This document shows positions 23,100 to 33,394 of a stretch of 64,000 nucleotides of DNA, in pieces. Every line of letters begins with the position of its first letter. The stretch's first letter is position 1. Under the pieces are notes generated by a model. That model had not been told where the DNA came from, did no database searches, and saw nothing but the letters and a program-made list of their open reading frames with translations. A program made the translations under genes and the position numbers. Location: positions 124,001 through 188,000 of the forward strand of contig NZ_LT699728.1 of the NCBI RefSeq assembly GCF_900155395.1, read 5' to 3'. This stretch comes from Merdibacter massiliensis. GTDB taxonomy: Bacteria; Bacillota_I; Bacilli_A; Erysipelotrichales; Erysipelotrichaceae.

Positions 23100-23782
23100 G
23101 ATTAATTCCATTTGAAGAATTACCAGCAGAAATTAAAAATGATTCTGTTAAAAAGTATTATGATTCTCTTAAGAAAAAACAACTTCAACTTTCCTTTAAA
23201 AGAATATTTGATATTAGTGCTTCTATTATTTTATGTGTTATTTTATCACCTATTATAGTTATTCTTGCTATTTGGATTAAATTAGATTCAAAGGGTCCCA
23301 TTTTTTATCGTCAGGAACGTATTACACAATATGGAAAAAAATTTAAAATATTCAAATTTAGGACAATGGTCATTGATGCTGATAAAAATGGTTCATTAGT
23401 AACTACACAAAATGATACAAGAATAACTAAAGTTGGAAATAAAATACGAAAATGTCGTTTAGATGAAATTCCTCAGTTATTTAATGTCTTAAAAGGTGAG
23501 ATGAGCTTTGTAGGAACAAGACCAGAGGTAAAGAGATACGTAGAAAAATATACAGATGAAATGAAAGCAACTTTATTATTACCTGCTGGCATAACTTCTT
23601 TAGCAAGCATCAAATTTAAAAATGAAGATGAAATAATTTCAAACTATTTAAAGGACAAGTACAATATAGACGAAATTTATATAAAAAAAATATTGCCTGA
23701 AAAGATGAAATGGAACATAGAATACCTTTCATCTTTTAATTTTGGAAAGGATTTTTGGATATGTCTGAGAACTGTAATCTAA
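23096..23782 (+). CDS. Initiating sugar-phosphate transferase (cassette A)
   Basis: The 228-residue protein of the bacterial sugar transferase family has an N-terminal hydrophobic re-entrant helix (SIILCVILSPIIVILAIWIK), then KFRTMVIDAD, a catalytic RLDEIPQLFNVLKGEMSFVG and TRPEVKRY. It has the size of the small monotopic PglC/EpsL type rather than the long WbaP type. It transfers a sugar-1-phosphate from a UDP-sugar to undecaprenyl phosphate, starting a repeat unit. It is translationally coupled to the aminotransferase (ATGA overlap). Confidence 0.9.
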   Translation: MRLIPFEELPAEIKNDSVKKYYDSLKKKQLQLSFKRIFDISASIILCVILSPIIVILAIWIKLDSKGPIFYRQERITQYGKKFKIFKFRTMVIDADKNGSLVTTQNDTRITKVGNKIRKCRLDEIPQLFNVLKGEMSFVGTRPEVKRYVEKYTDEMKATLLLPAGITSLASIKFKNEDEIISNYLKDKYNIDEIYIKKILPEKMKWNIEYLSSFNFGKDFWICLRTVI

Positions 23783-24612
23783 TGCACAGTACAAAAATAA
23801 GTGTTTTAATGTCTATATATAATAAAGAAACTGCAAGCAATCTAGAACAATGTTTTGAAAGTTTACTTAATCAAACAATACCTGCCAATGAATGGGTAAT
23901 TGTTAAAGATGGTCCACTAACTTCAGAACTAGAATTTGTTTTGCATAAATATGAGAAATTATATCCTACTCTAATAAAATATGTAATATTTGAAAAAAAT
24001 AAAGGTTTAGGCATTGCTTTAAGAGAAGGAGTAATCGCATGTAGTAATGAAATTATAGCTAGAATGGATACAGATGATATTTGTCGTCAAGATAGATTTG
24101 AATTAGAACTAAAAGAATTTATAAATGATCCTAGTTTAGATATTGTAGGAAGCCACATAAAAGAGTTTGATCAGAATATTAACAATATTATTTCAGTACG
24201 TAAAGTTCCTTTGGAAAATAATGAAATAATCAAATATCAAAAAAGGAGAAGCGCTTATAATCACATGACAGTGATGTTTAAACGAAGGTCAATTTTAAAA
24301 GCTGGAAATTATGAACATGCTCCACTTATGGAAGATGATATGTTATGGACTAGATTGATTCTTGCAGGTTGTAAAGGAAAAAATATTGACGACTATTTGG
24401 TGTTTGCAAGAACAGGTAAAGCTATGATATCTAGAAGAGGAAGTTTTTCATATTTTCTAAAATATAAGAAGAGTAGAAGAAAAGTTTATAAATTAGGACT
24501 AGCAAGTTACTCCGATTATCTTTATACTGTTTTAATTCAATTTTTTATCTCTTTAATGCCATTAAAATTAAGACAAGTTGTATTTATCAAAATATTACGG
24601 AGGAATAAATAA
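23761..24612 (+). CDS. Glycosyltransferase family 2 (cassette A)
   Basis: The 284-residue start MSENCNLMHSTKISVL follows AAGGA by 9 bases; it overlaps the end of the sugar transferase gene by 22 bases. GT-A features are visible: ISVLMSIYNKET, EWVIVKDGP, NKGLGIALREG and the metal-binding ARMDTDD. Later, MEDDMLWTRLILAG marks the acceptor side. It adds a sugar to the lipid-linked intermediate at the inner face of the membrane; the specificity is not deducible. Confidence 0.85.
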   Translation: MSENCNLMHSTKISVLMSIYNKETASNLEQCFESLLNQTIPANEWVIVKDGPLTSELEFVLHKYEKLYPTLIKYVIFEKNKGLGIALREGVIACSNEIIARMDTDDICRQDRFELELKEFINDPSLDIVGSHIKEFDQNINNIISVRKVPLENNEIIKYQKRRSAYNHMTVMFKRRSILKAGNYEHAPLMEDDMLWTRLILAGCKGKNIDDYLVFARTGKAMISRRGSFSYFLKYKKSRRKVYKLGLASYSDYLYTVLIQFFISLMPLKLRQVVFIKILRRNK

Positions 24613-24613
24613 A

Positions 24614-25621
24614 ATGAATAAAACTAGTCCATTAATTTCAATTATTGTTCCTATATATAACGTTGAACAATTTTTAACTAGATGTTTAAAATCCATATGC
24701 AATCAAAGTTACCAAAATATAGAAATAATCTTAGTAAATGATGGTTCTACTGACAATAGTGAAAACATTGCTTTAGAATTTCAAAATAAAGACGATCGAA
24801 TTAAATATTATTATAAAGAAAATGGAGGTTTGAGTTCAGCAAGAAATTTTGGTATTAAAGTATCACATGGTGAATTTATTGGTTTTGTTGATAGTGACGA
24901 TTGGATTTCGAAAGATATGTTTTATTATCTTTTAAATCTTATTTTTTCATATAATGCTGATATTTCATGCATTAATTATTTAGTCACTAATAAAGAAACT
25001 GATTTAATTAATAAGAATATAAAGATTTATGAATATAATAATGAAGTTGATATATATAAACATATTATATCTAAAGAGGACTATTCCTTTTGTACAAAAT
25101 TATTTAAGAGACAGCTTATTAGTCATAATATGTTTAAAGAAGGTAAATGTAATGAAGATATTTTAGCATGGTGTAAGTTAATTAAACCGAATATGAAAAT
25201 AGTTTATAGTACAAAAATACAATACTTTTATTTTAATAATACAAATCATGTTTCAATTTCAAATCCAATTTATGGTGTACGAAAACGTGACTTTGACTTA
25301 TTATATGCAACGAATTGTTTGTATAAAAAAACCATTAGGTATCATAATTCTAGTTTGACATACTTATCAGAATTAAAAAATGCAAGAAGCTATTTTTCAT
25401 TATTAGCTAAAATTGCATTTTATGGATATTTGGATGTAGAACTGAAAAATAATGAAAAAAAAATTGAATCAGAGTTATTGTATAATTTAAAAAATAATTT
25501 AATCGTTTTAATGAAAAGTAATATAGGTATCAAAAGAAAGATTCCTTGTTTAATGTTTTGTTGTAATTATACTATTTCAAAAAAAATATTTAGATTAATT
25601 AAAAAAATATATAGGAGGTAA
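24614..25621 (+). CDS. Glycosyltransferase family 2 (cassette A)
   Basis: The 335-residue product starts at MNKTSPLISIIVPIYN after GGAGGA, one base beyond the previous stop codon; a longer in-frame start inside the previous gene is unlikely. GT-A motifs are IILVNDGSTDNS, ENGGLSSARNFG and GFVDSDDWI (DxD). The C-terminal third is Lys/Asn-rich and less conserved. It is part of the tightly packed cassette. Confidence 0.88.
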   Translation: MNKTSPLISIIVPIYNVEQFLTRCLKSICNQSYQNIEIILVNDGSTDNSENIALEFQNKDDRIKYYYKENGGLSSARNFGIKVSHGEFIGFVDSDDWISKDMFYYLLNLIFSYNADISCINYLVTNKETDLINKNIKIYEYNNEVDIYKHIISKEDYSFCTKLFKRQLISHNMFKEGKCNEDILAWCKLIKPNMKIVYSTKIQYFYFNNTNHVSISNPIYGVRKRDFDLLYATNCLYKKTIRYHNSSLTYLSELKNARSYFSLLAKIAFYGYLDVELKNNEKKIESELLYNLKNNLIVLMKSNIGIKRKIPCLMFCCNYTISKKIFRLIKKIYRR

Positions 25622-25623
25622 AA

Positions 25624-26928
25624 ATGATTTATAATCAATTGATAAATAAGAAAACAAAATTAAGCTTAGTAGGCTTAGGGTATGTTGGAATGCCAATTGC
25701 TGTAGCATTTTCCAAAAAAATTAAAGTAGTTGGTTATGATTTAAACCAACATAAGATTGAAATGTATAAAAACGGCATAGATTCGACCAATGAAGTAGGA
25801 AATGATGCCATTAAGAGTTGTACTGTAGAATTTACTTCAGATGAAACAAAATTAAAAGAATGTTTATTTCACATTGTTGCGGTGCCTACACCTGTTCGTG
25901 ATGATCATACACCTGACCTTACGCCAGTAGAAAGTGCAAGTAGAACAGTTGGTAGAAACTTGCAAAAAGGGTCTATTGTTGTATATGAAAGCACAGTTTA
26001 TCCGGGTGTAACTGAAGATATATGTATCCCTATTCTCGAAAAAGAATCTGGATTGAAATGTGGTATTGATTTTAAAGTTGGTTATTCTCCTGAACGAATT
26101 AATCCTGGAGATAAAGTTCATCGACTAGAGACAATAACGAAAATTGTATCAGGGATGGACAAAGAGACATTAGATCAAGTCGCAAAAGTATACGAACTTG
26201 TTGTAGCTGCTGGCGTATATAGGGCGGAATCAATCAAGGTTGCGGAAGCGGCAAAAGTAATCGAAAATTCGCAACGTGATATTAATATCGCATTCATGAA
26301 TGAACTTTCGATTATTTTCAATAAAATGGGAATTGATACGCAGTCTGTATTAAAAGCAGCAGGAACGAAATGGAATTTTTTAAAATTCACACCTGGTCTT
26401 GTAGGTGGTCATTGTATTGGTGTAGATCCATACTACTTAACATATAAGGCAGAACAAGAAGGATATCATTCACAAATCATATTATCAGGACGTAGAATTA
26501 ATGACGATATGGGAAAATATGTTGCAGAGAATGTAGTTAAAAATATGATTCGTAATGATAAAAATGTTAAAAATGCAAGAGTTGGTATTTTAGGATTCAC
26601 TTTTAAAGAAAATTGCCCAGATACGCGTAATACGAAGATTATTGATATTGTTAAAGAACTAAATGAATATGGTATTTATCCAATTATAGTTGACCCTGTT
26701 GCGGATGCAGAAGAGGCTAAACATCTTTATGGCTTAGAATTTGAAGAGATGTCCGATTTAGTAAATTTAGATGCATTGGTGATTGCAACTAGTCATGATG
26801 AATTTAAAGATTTAACTATTGATCAATTTAATGCGATGTTTGTTGATAAGAAGATTGTTATTGATGTTAAAGGGATTCTTAATAGAAAAGAATATATTGA
26901 AGCAGGTTATGATTACTGGAGATTATAA
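25624..26928 (+). CDS. UDP-N-acetylhexosamine 6-dehydrogenase, TviB/WbpO-like
   Basis: The 434-residue UDP-glucose/GDP-mannose dehydrogenase-family protein shows the N-terminal NAD fold LSLVGLGYVGMPIAVAFSKK, a central EAAKVIENSQRDINIAFMNE and the catalytic cysteine in GLVGGHCIGVDPYYL. The tandem TGDTRNTK-like motif near the end reads NCPDTRNTKI. Family knowledge: it oxidises UDP-GlcNAc or UDP-GalNAc at C6 to the uronic acid. The next gene encodes the matching 4-epimerase, so UDP-GalNAcA is the likely product, giving an acidic polysaccharide. Confidence 0.9.
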   Translation: MIYNQLINKKTKLSLVGLGYVGMPIAVAFSKKIKVVGYDLNQHKIEMYKNGIDSTNEVGNDAIKSCTVEFTSDETKLKECLFHIVAVPTPVRDDHTPDLTPVESASRTVGRNLQKGSIVVYESTVYPGVTEDICIPILEKESGLKCGIDFKVGYSPERINPGDKVHRLETITKIVSGMDKETLDQVAKVYELVVAAGVYRAESIKVAEAAKVIENSQRDINIAFMNELSIIFNKMGIDTQSVLKAAGTKWNFLKFTPGLVGGHCIGVDPYYLTYKAEQEGYHSQIILSGRRINDDMGKYVAENVVKNMIRNDKNVKNARVGILGFTFKENCPDTRNTKIIDIVKELNEYGIYPIIVDPVADAEEAKHLYGLEFEEMSDLVNLDALVIATSHDEFKDLTIDQFNAMFVDKKIVIDVKGILNRKEYIEAGYDYWRL

Positions 26929-26945
26929 AAAAGGAGAGAGTGGTT

Positions 26946-27920
26946 ATGGGATACAAAAATATATCTTTTCCAGAAAATAGTATTTTTTTAGTAACTGGCG
27001 GAGCAGGTTTCATTGGATCTAATCTCTGCGAAGCAATTTTAAATCTTGGGTATAAAGTAAGATGTTTAGATAATCTATCTACAGGAAAGCAAGAAAATGT
27101 AGACTTGTTCATAAATCATCCAAATTATACATTTATTAAAGGAGACATTACTGATTTAGATACTTGCCTTTCTGTATGTGAAGGTGTTGATTATGTGTTA
27201 AATCAAGCAGCATGGGGATCAGTTCCAAGAAGTATTGAAATGCCCTTATACTATGAAAAAGTGAATATAGGCGGAACCCTCAATATGATGGAAGCCGCTA
27301 GACAAAAAGGTGTCAAAAAATTTGTATATGCTTCTAGTTCTTCTGTGTATGGAGATCATCCTGTATTACCAAAAGTAGAAGGACAAGAAGGAAACTTATT
27401 GTCACCCTATGCTTTAACAAAACGTGTAGATGAAGAATATGGAAAACTTTATAAGAAATTATATAACTTGGATACATATGGAATGCGCTACTTTAATGTC
27501 TTTGGTAGAAGACAAGATCCTAATGGAGCTTATGCGGCAGTAATCCCAAAGTTTATTAAACAGTTATTAAATGATGAAGCACCTACAATTAACGGAGATG
27601 GTAAGCAGTCAAGAGATTTTACGTATATAGATAATGTAATAGAAGCAAACTTGAAGGCTTGTTTAGCACCTAGTGAGTATGCTGGTGAAGCATTTAATAT
27701 AGCTTATGGTGGAAGAGAATATCTTATTGATATCTATCATCATCTTTGTAAAGCATTAGATAAAAATGTTGAACCAATATTTGGACCAGATCGTGCAGGA
27801 GATATTAAACATTCAAATGCTTGCATAGATAAAGCAAAGAAAATGTTAAACTACAATCCAACATATAGTTTTGAAGAAGGAATAGCTTTGGCTATTGATT
27901 GGTATAAAGAGAATCTATAA
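26946..27920 (+). CDS. UDP-sugar 4-epimerase, TviC/WbpP-like
   Basis: The 324-residue extended short-chain dehydrogenase starts with MGYKNISFPENSIFLV; GGAGAG lies upstream of the ATG at 26946 (a GTG at 26940 is less likely). The Rossmann motif GGAGFIGSNLCEAIL, the Ser in ASSSSVYGDHP and the catalytic pair in YALTKRVDE (YxxxK) are all present. The N-terminal extension before the Rossmann fold is typical of WbpP/TviC group-3 epimerases acting on N-acetylated UDP-sugars or their uronic acids. Confidence 0.9.
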   Translation: MGYKNISFPENSIFLVTGGAGFIGSNLCEAILNLGYKVRCLDNLSTGKQENVDLFINHPNYTFIKGDITDLDTCLSVCEGVDYVLNQAAWGSVPRSIEMPLYYEKVNIGGTLNMMEAARQKGVKKFVYASSSSVYGDHPVLPKVEGQEGNLLSPYALTKRVDEEYGKLYKKLYNLDTYGMRYFNVFGRRQDPNGAYAAVIPKFIKQLLNDEAPTINGDGKQSRDFTYIDNVIEANLKACLAPSEYAGEAFNIAYGGREYLIDIYHHLCKALDKNVEPIFGPDRAGDIKHSNACIDKAKKMLNYNPTYSFEEGIALAIDWYKENL

Positions 27921-27961
27921 TAAAAGAAAGGAGAGCCTTATTTATTGTGTAGTATGTTATT

Positions 27962-29443
27962 ATGATTAGATTAAAAAAGATTAATAAATATATTTTAATA
28001 AATATTGTTCACTGTGTATTACTGTTAGTGGGATCAATACTATTTTTTTTCTTTATGAGTAAGGATGATTTAAATTATTCCGTATTAAGTATTTTACTCA
28101 TATTTATTTCTCAAGTTATTTTTTGTTTGATAAAATATGAACAAAGAATAGCATATTTGCTATTTCTTGCATCTTTTTTTATTTTTCTTTTAGGTAGAAT
28201 GTGCGTTGAGTATTTTTACTATGGTTCAATTGGTTTTTATTTTACACTTAGTATTTCAAAACATATGCTTTTATCAATTTTTATATCACTAATATTTTTA
28301 GAAGTAGGATATTGTTGCATTTTAATAGTTAAAAATAAATATAAGCATTTGAATATTAGTTTTAATGATCATAAAAGAGAAACAGAAAAATATTCTTTCT
28401 TGATGAGAATTTCATTTATCCTATTTTCTATAACTTTCATATGTGTTATATTAATGAATTTTGAACAAGTTATATACGTTAATAAATATGATTATATTGC
28501 ACTTTTCAAAGATTTTCATAGCCAATTACCTCGTTTACTACAGGTAGTTGGTAATATGTACATTGTTTCTTTTTTGATTTTTTTAGGGACTTGTCCAAAA
28601 AGAAGATATTGTATTATTTCGTTTATAATGTTTTTCATAATATCGTTAACAGACTTACTTATTGGAGATAGAGGAACTTTTATCATAAATTTAGCAATAA
28701 TAATTGTGTATATTTTTTGGAGAGAGTGTGTTGATAATAAAATATGGATTAATAGAAAAATAATTCTCTTAACAATTGTCATCTTACCTCTATTTTTAGC
28801 ATTTTTAAATTACTTTGTTAGCATTAGAGAAGATGTGAATATGGGAGAAAATAAAATATCAGCACAACTACGAAACTTTTTTATTTCTACAGGTTCATCA
28901 GTGGATATATTAGGTTATGGCGAAGTGTATAAAGATGATTTGCCACAATCATTTTATTCTTTTGGAGAATTAATTGATTACCCTAAATATAATCCAATTT
29001 CGGAATATCTATTTAATATAGCTGAGCCAATGCCGCATACAAAAGAATATGTTTATACAATGCATTCTTACGCGCATGCAATATCATATTTTATTGATTC
29101 TAATCTGTATTTAGAAGGACATGGAAAAGGTTCATCTTATATCGCAGAGGTATATAATGATTTTGGATATATTGGAATAATTGTTTGTAATCTTCTTTAT
29201 GGTTCTTTATTAGCATCAGTTAACTTAGTAAAAAAAGGAAAACCATTTCTTCTAGCATGTCTTTTAATTTCCATTCGAATAATGTTTTATGTTCCAAGAG
29301 GAGCAATGATTCAACCAATTAGTTATGTTTTAAATATTACTACATTAAGTGCATTATTCTTTTTTTTCATTGCCATGAAAAATGAAATTAGATTAAAGAC
29401 TGCTTTCCAAACTTTTTTAAATAAGGTACGAAAGGTAATTTAA
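27962..29443 (+). CDS. Wzy-type polysaccharide polymerase (cassette A)
   Basis: The 493-residue very hydrophobic protein has about 12 predicted membrane helices and a large extracytoplasmic loop near residues 290-390 (GSSVDILGYGEVY, MHSYAHAISYF). This is the layout of O-antigen/oligosaccharide repeat polymerases. It has no sequence signature beyond that; its place between sugar-nucleotide genes and a flippase supports the call. It would link repeat units at the outer face of the membrane. Confidence 0.75.
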   Translation: MIRLKKINKYILINIVHCVLLLVGSILFFFFMSKDDLNYSVLSILLIFISQVIFCLIKYEQRIAYLLFLASFFIFLLGRMCVEYFYYGSIGFYFTLSISKHMLLSIFISLIFLEVGYCCILIVKNKYKHLNISFNDHKRETEKYSFLMRISFILFSITFICVILMNFEQVIYVNKYDYIALFKDFHSQLPRLLQVVGNMYIVSFLIFLGTCPKRRYCIISFIMFFIISLTDLLIGDRGTFIINLAIIIVYIFWRECVDNKIWINRKIILLTIVILPLFLAFLNYFVSIREDVNMGENKISAQLRNFFISTGSSVDILGYGEVYKDDLPQSFYSFGELIDYPKYNPISEYLFNIAEPMPHTKEYVYTMHSYAHAISYFIDSNLYLEGHGKGSSYIAEVYNDFGYIGIIVCNLLYGSLLASVNLVKKGKPFLLACLLISIRIMFYVPRGAMIQPISYVLNITTLSALFFFFIAMKNEIRLKTAFQTFLNKVRKVI

Positions 29444-29444
29444 C

Positions 29445-30668
29445 ATGAAAAAATTATTAATTGTTATAGACAGCTTGGGGTGTGGTGGAGCTGAAAAAGC
29501 TTTGATTTCATTGTTAAAACATATTGATTATAATACTTATCAAATTGATTTATTATATTTTTCTAAAAATGATGCATATTACAAAACAAAGGTTCCCAAG
29601 TGGGTTAACATATTAGACATAGACATAAATACAGAAATTGCACTTTCACCATTAAAAACTACTTTAAAGTATATTTATATAATAAAAAAATGGCCATTGA
29701 TTTTTATTAGAGTAAAAAATTTTATAGAAAAAAAAATGAAAAAAGAAAGTTATTATTACTGCCAAATGAAGAATTGGAAAATATTGAATAAATATATACC
29801 AAAGCAACAAAATCAATATGATTCGGTAATAGCATTTTTAGAAAGTACTCCAACATATTATATTGTAGATAAAGTAATTGCAAAAAAATATATATCCTTT
29901 TTAAGAACAGATTATAAATTAATGGAATCTGATTCTGGATTTGACTACAACTATTATAAAAAAATAGATTATATTTGTGTTCTATCAGAAGAAATGAAAG
30001 ACAATTTTAATCAATCATTTGTTAATTTTAAGAATAAGGTTGTAATTTTACCAAATATAATTGATGTTAATGAAATATTATTAAAAAGTAATATTGAAAT
30101 TGATTTTGATATAGATTTTTCTGGTATAAAAATAATATCTGTTGGTACACTTCGAAAAGTTAAAGGATATGATATTGCTATTGAAGCATGTAAATTGTTA
30201 GTAGACATGGGTTACGAATTTAAATGGTATATATTAGGTGAAGGTGAAGAACGAAGAAATTTATTAAAAGAAATAAAAAAATATGGGATAGAAAATAATT
30301 TCATATTATGTGGAAGAAAAGAAAATCCATATGCATACATTAGAAAAGCGGATATATTTGTACAATGTTCTTATAGAGAAGGATTTTCTAATTCTGTATT
30401 TGAAGCAAAATGTTTAAAAAAGCCTATAGTAATCACAAGCTCTCCTGGAATGAAGAATCAAATTAGGCATTGTATTAATGGGTTTATAGCAGAATGCGGA
30501 AATTATAAAGAGGTTGCATATTATATTTCCAAACTTATTGACTCAGAAGAAATTCGAGAAAAATTCATAAAATCATTATGTAATTTTTCTGAATCACAAG
30601 ACCAAAGAAATCATAAAACACTTAAAAAATTCTATGATTTAATTAAATATGAAAAATTAGAGGATTAA
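29445..30668 (+). CDS. Glycosyltransferase family 4 (cassette A)
   Basis: The 407-residue GT-B protein has N-terminal LLIVIDSLGCGGAEKALISL. Its C-terminal nucleotide-binding half has IISVGTLRKVKGYDIAIEA, YILGEGEERRNLL, and FVQCSYREGFSNSVFEAK, the EX7E motif that positions the donor. It starts one base after the polymerase stop. The donor and linkage are unknown. Confidence 0.88.
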   Translation: MKKLLIVIDSLGCGGAEKALISLLKHIDYNTYQIDLLYFSKNDAYYKTKVPKWVNILDIDINTEIALSPLKTTLKYIYIIKKWPLIFIRVKNFIEKKMKKESYYYCQMKNWKILNKYIPKQQNQYDSVIAFLESTPTYYIVDKVIAKKYISFLRTDYKLMESDSGFDYNYYKKIDYICVLSEEMKDNFNQSFVNFKNKVVILPNIIDVNEILLKSNIEIDFDIDFSGIKIISVGTLRKVKGYDIAIEACKLLVDMGYEFKWYILGEGEERRNLLKEIKKYGIENNFILCGRKENPYAYIRKADIFVQCSYREGFSNSVFEAKCLKKPIVITSSPGMKNQIRHCINGFIAECGNYKEVAYYISKLIDSEEIREKFIKSLCNFSESQDQRNHKTLKKFYDLIKYEKLED

Positions 30669-30671
30669 ATA

Positions 30672-31185
30672 ATGAGACATATTATAAGAAAAATTATGTT
30701 GTTCTAATAAAACTTACATAAAAATTCTTAGGGATGAGGGAATCAAAATAGGAGAAAATTGTGAAATATACAAAGGAGTTGATTTTGGTAGTGAACCTTA
30801 CCTTATTGAATTAGGAAATCATGTACGAATAACCAATAACTGTAAGTTTATAACACATGATGGAGGGGTTTGGGTATTAAGGAAAATATATAAAAATGAA
30901 CATATCGATTTATTTGGAAAAATTACAATAGGAGATAATGTACATATTGGCATAAACTCAGTTATTATGCCAAATGTTCATATAGGTAGTAATGTAATCA
31001 TTGGCTGTGGAGCTGTGATAACTAAAGATATTCCCGATGGAGAAATATGGGGAGGGGTTCCTGCTAGATTTATAAAAAAAATAGACGAGTATTACTTACA
31101 ACACAAAAAAGAGTTTGATTACACTAAGGGATATTCATATACAGAAAAAAAGGAATATTTATTAACTAAGAAGAAATGGGAATAA
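30672..31185 (+). pseudogene. Hexapeptide-repeat acetyltransferase, frameshifted near the start
   Basis: An ATG at 30672 encodes MRHIIRKIMLF and then a stop. The rest of a left-handed beta-helix acetyltransferase (GIKIGENCEIYKG ... IGDNVHIGINSVIMPN ... VITKDIPDGEIWGGVPARF) continues in the +1 frame with no good in-frame start until 30967. The expected intact protein would run from 30672, so a small indel around 30700-30710 has probably inactivated it. It would have O-acetylated a sugar of cassette A. Confidence 0.65.
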
Positions 31186-31216
31186 TATACTTTAATCTTA
31201 GGTAAGGAGGAAAGTT

Positions 31217-32737
31217 TTGAAAAAAAAATTATACGCAAATAATATATTTTCATTAGCATATCAAATATTATCTATTATTGTTGGGTTAATATTACCTCGA
31301 ATGATTTTAAAAACGTATGGGTCTGAAGCAAACGGCCTAATATCTTCAATTACACAAATGCTTGGTTTTATTTCGATTCTTGATTTAGGAGTTGGTGCTG
31401 TTGTTCAAGCTGCTTTATATAAACCTTTAAGTCTTAAAAACGATCTTCAAATTTCTTTAATATATAGCAGTGCTAAAAAGTATTTTCAAATAATAGCTAA
31501 AGCATTAATGATATATATTTTTTTATTATGTATATATTATTGTATGAATGAATCAAATAAGTTCTCTTCACTTTATACGATTACATTAATTTTATCAATT
31601 TCTATTAGCTCATTTGCTCAATATTATTTTGGAATTTGTAATACACTTCTTTTAAATGCAGATCAGAAAATTTATATTAATGTAATATTTAATCTTATAA
31701 CATTAATAATAAATGCATTATTTTCAATTTTATTAATGTATTTAAATTTATCAATTCAGATTGTTAAATTAGTATCATCCATGATTTTTTTAATGAGACC
31801 ATTTTTTTTATCTATCTATGTGAAAAAAAAGTATTCTATTCATATTATAAAAAATCCTCCTGCAAATGTTATAAAGCAAAAGTGGAATGGTTTAGCTCAG
31901 CATATTTCTACAGTATTAACATCTCAGATTGATTATGCGGTTCTAACAGTTTTTTCTACTTATAAATCAATTTCCATCTATAATATATATATTCTTCCCT
32001 TAATGGGAATTAGAACATTAGTAGATTCAGTTAGTTCTAGTTATAAAAGTTTTTTTGGTAAATTAATCGCAGAGAATAATCTAAAACAGTTAGAGAAAGA
32101 ATTCACTAATTACGAAATTATGATGCATTTATTTGTAGTAATTGTATTTTGTTGTACTGCTAAAGTTATTATTCCTTTTGTTCTTATTTATACTAATGGT
32201 GTAAATGATACTAATTATGATCAGCCTTTTTTTTCTTTAATTATTACACTATCTTATGCTTTATATACACTAAGGATTCCTTATACTACAATAATTTTCT
32301 CTGCAGGTCATTTCAAACAAACTCAGATTTATTCAATAATTGAATGTATACTAAATGTAGTATTATCTATTCTATTTGTAAAATATTTTGATATATCAGG
32401 TGCAGCCTTAGGTACTTGCATAGCAGTCTTATATCGTTTATTAGTTTCATCTTATTATCTAAAAAATAATATACTCAAAAGATCATTTATCGCCTTTTTA
32501 AAATTACTTTTCAAAGATACTTTATCAATTATTCTTATTATATTATTAACTGCCAAAATGCAGATTACTGAAATAACAATATTTAACTGGGTTATTTTTT
32601 CATTAAAGATTTTTTCTTTATGTAGTGTGGTAACAGTACTAGTATTCTTAAATTTTAATGTCTTGAGATTAAAAAAAATATTAATTGCTCAGTTTAATAA
32701 AATATTAAATAATGTTAGATATAGAGTAAAAAAATAG
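31217..32737 (+). CDS. Wzx-type flippase (cassette A)
   Basis: The 506-residue polytopic protein of the polysaccharide transport (MATE/MOP) family has about 12-14 helices and an N-terminus (KLYANNIFSLAYQILSIIVG) typical of the family, with PRMILKTYGSEANGL. It moves lipid-linked repeats across the membrane. AAGGAGG precedes the start; an ATG is absent and TTG at 31217 is used. It is the last gene of cassette A and shares fold but little sequence with the flippase of cassette B. Confidence 0.88.
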   Translation: MKKKLYANNIFSLAYQILSIIVGLILPRMILKTYGSEANGLISSITQMLGFISILDLGVGAVVQAALYKPLSLKNDLQISLIYSSAKKYFQIIAKALMIYIFLLCIYYCMNESNKFSSLYTITLILSISISSFAQYYFGICNTLLLNADQKIYINVIFNLITLIINALFSILLMYLNLSIQIVKLVSSMIFLMRPFFLSIYVKKKYSIHIIKNPPANVIKQKWNGLAQHISTVLTSQIDYAVLTVFSTYKSISIYNIYILPLMGIRTLVDSVSSSYKSFFGKLIAENNLKQLEKEFTNYEIMMHLFVVIVFCCTAKVIIPFVLIYTNGVNDTNYDQPFFSLIITLSYALYTLRIPYTTIIFSAGHFKQTQIYSIIECILNVVLSILFVKYFDISGAALGTCIAVLYRLLVSSYYLKNNILKRSFIAFLKLLFKDTLSIILIILLTAKMQITEITIFNWVIFSLKIFSLCSVVTVLVFLNFNVLRLKKILIAQFNKILNNVRYRVKK

Positions 32738-33329
32738 CTTATCTTATACATGATTTTTGAATTAGATATAATAAATAATACAAGTAACAACTTCAGTTAG
32801 CATCATAAATTTTGTAAACTTTTAAAATATGAAATTCAGTGAATCCTAATTCACCATTAATTCAATTTTTCTACTACGAATAATTTTCTTCTTTTGGGCT
32901 AAAATTCTAGTAAATATTCGTTTGATCTTTCATCTATTTCCTTTTGCCAATAATATGAATTATAGAAATATATCTTGAGATTTTATGCTTTGTCATTCCC
33001 TTAATAGTTTTTCTCAAGCGAAAAAATATTATCTTTATCATTTTGTTGGGACAATTTTTTAACACATCAATATGTGTAAGAGTAACTTCTAGCGATGTTC
33101 TATTTAACATTTTGATTTCTATATATTCTCTGGATTTTTAAGCAATATTTATAAAATAAAATTTTTTTATTTTTAGTCAAATCCATATATCCTACTCTAC
33201 AGTATGATCTTTTTAGTGTCTAAAGGGGCTGTAACGAGAAATGATTAGCATATCATTTGTCAAACAGCTTCATAAATAAAAACCACGCCAAAATTATAAA
33301 GCTGAAGTGAACCCCAAAGTTTGGTGACA
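32738..33329. other. AT-rich non-coding stretch at the junction of the two cassettes
   Basis: About 590 bases with no credible gene. Short fragments resembling IS ends (for example GAACCCCAAAGTTTGGTGAC at 33309-33328) suggest layers of decayed insertions where the two convergent cassettes meet. No clear transcription terminator was seen for cassette A. Confidence 0.4.
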
Positions 33330-33394
33330 TGTACCCAATTTCCTAGACATATATGAATATCTTTTAAATTGGTTATATTTGTATATTTTAAAAT

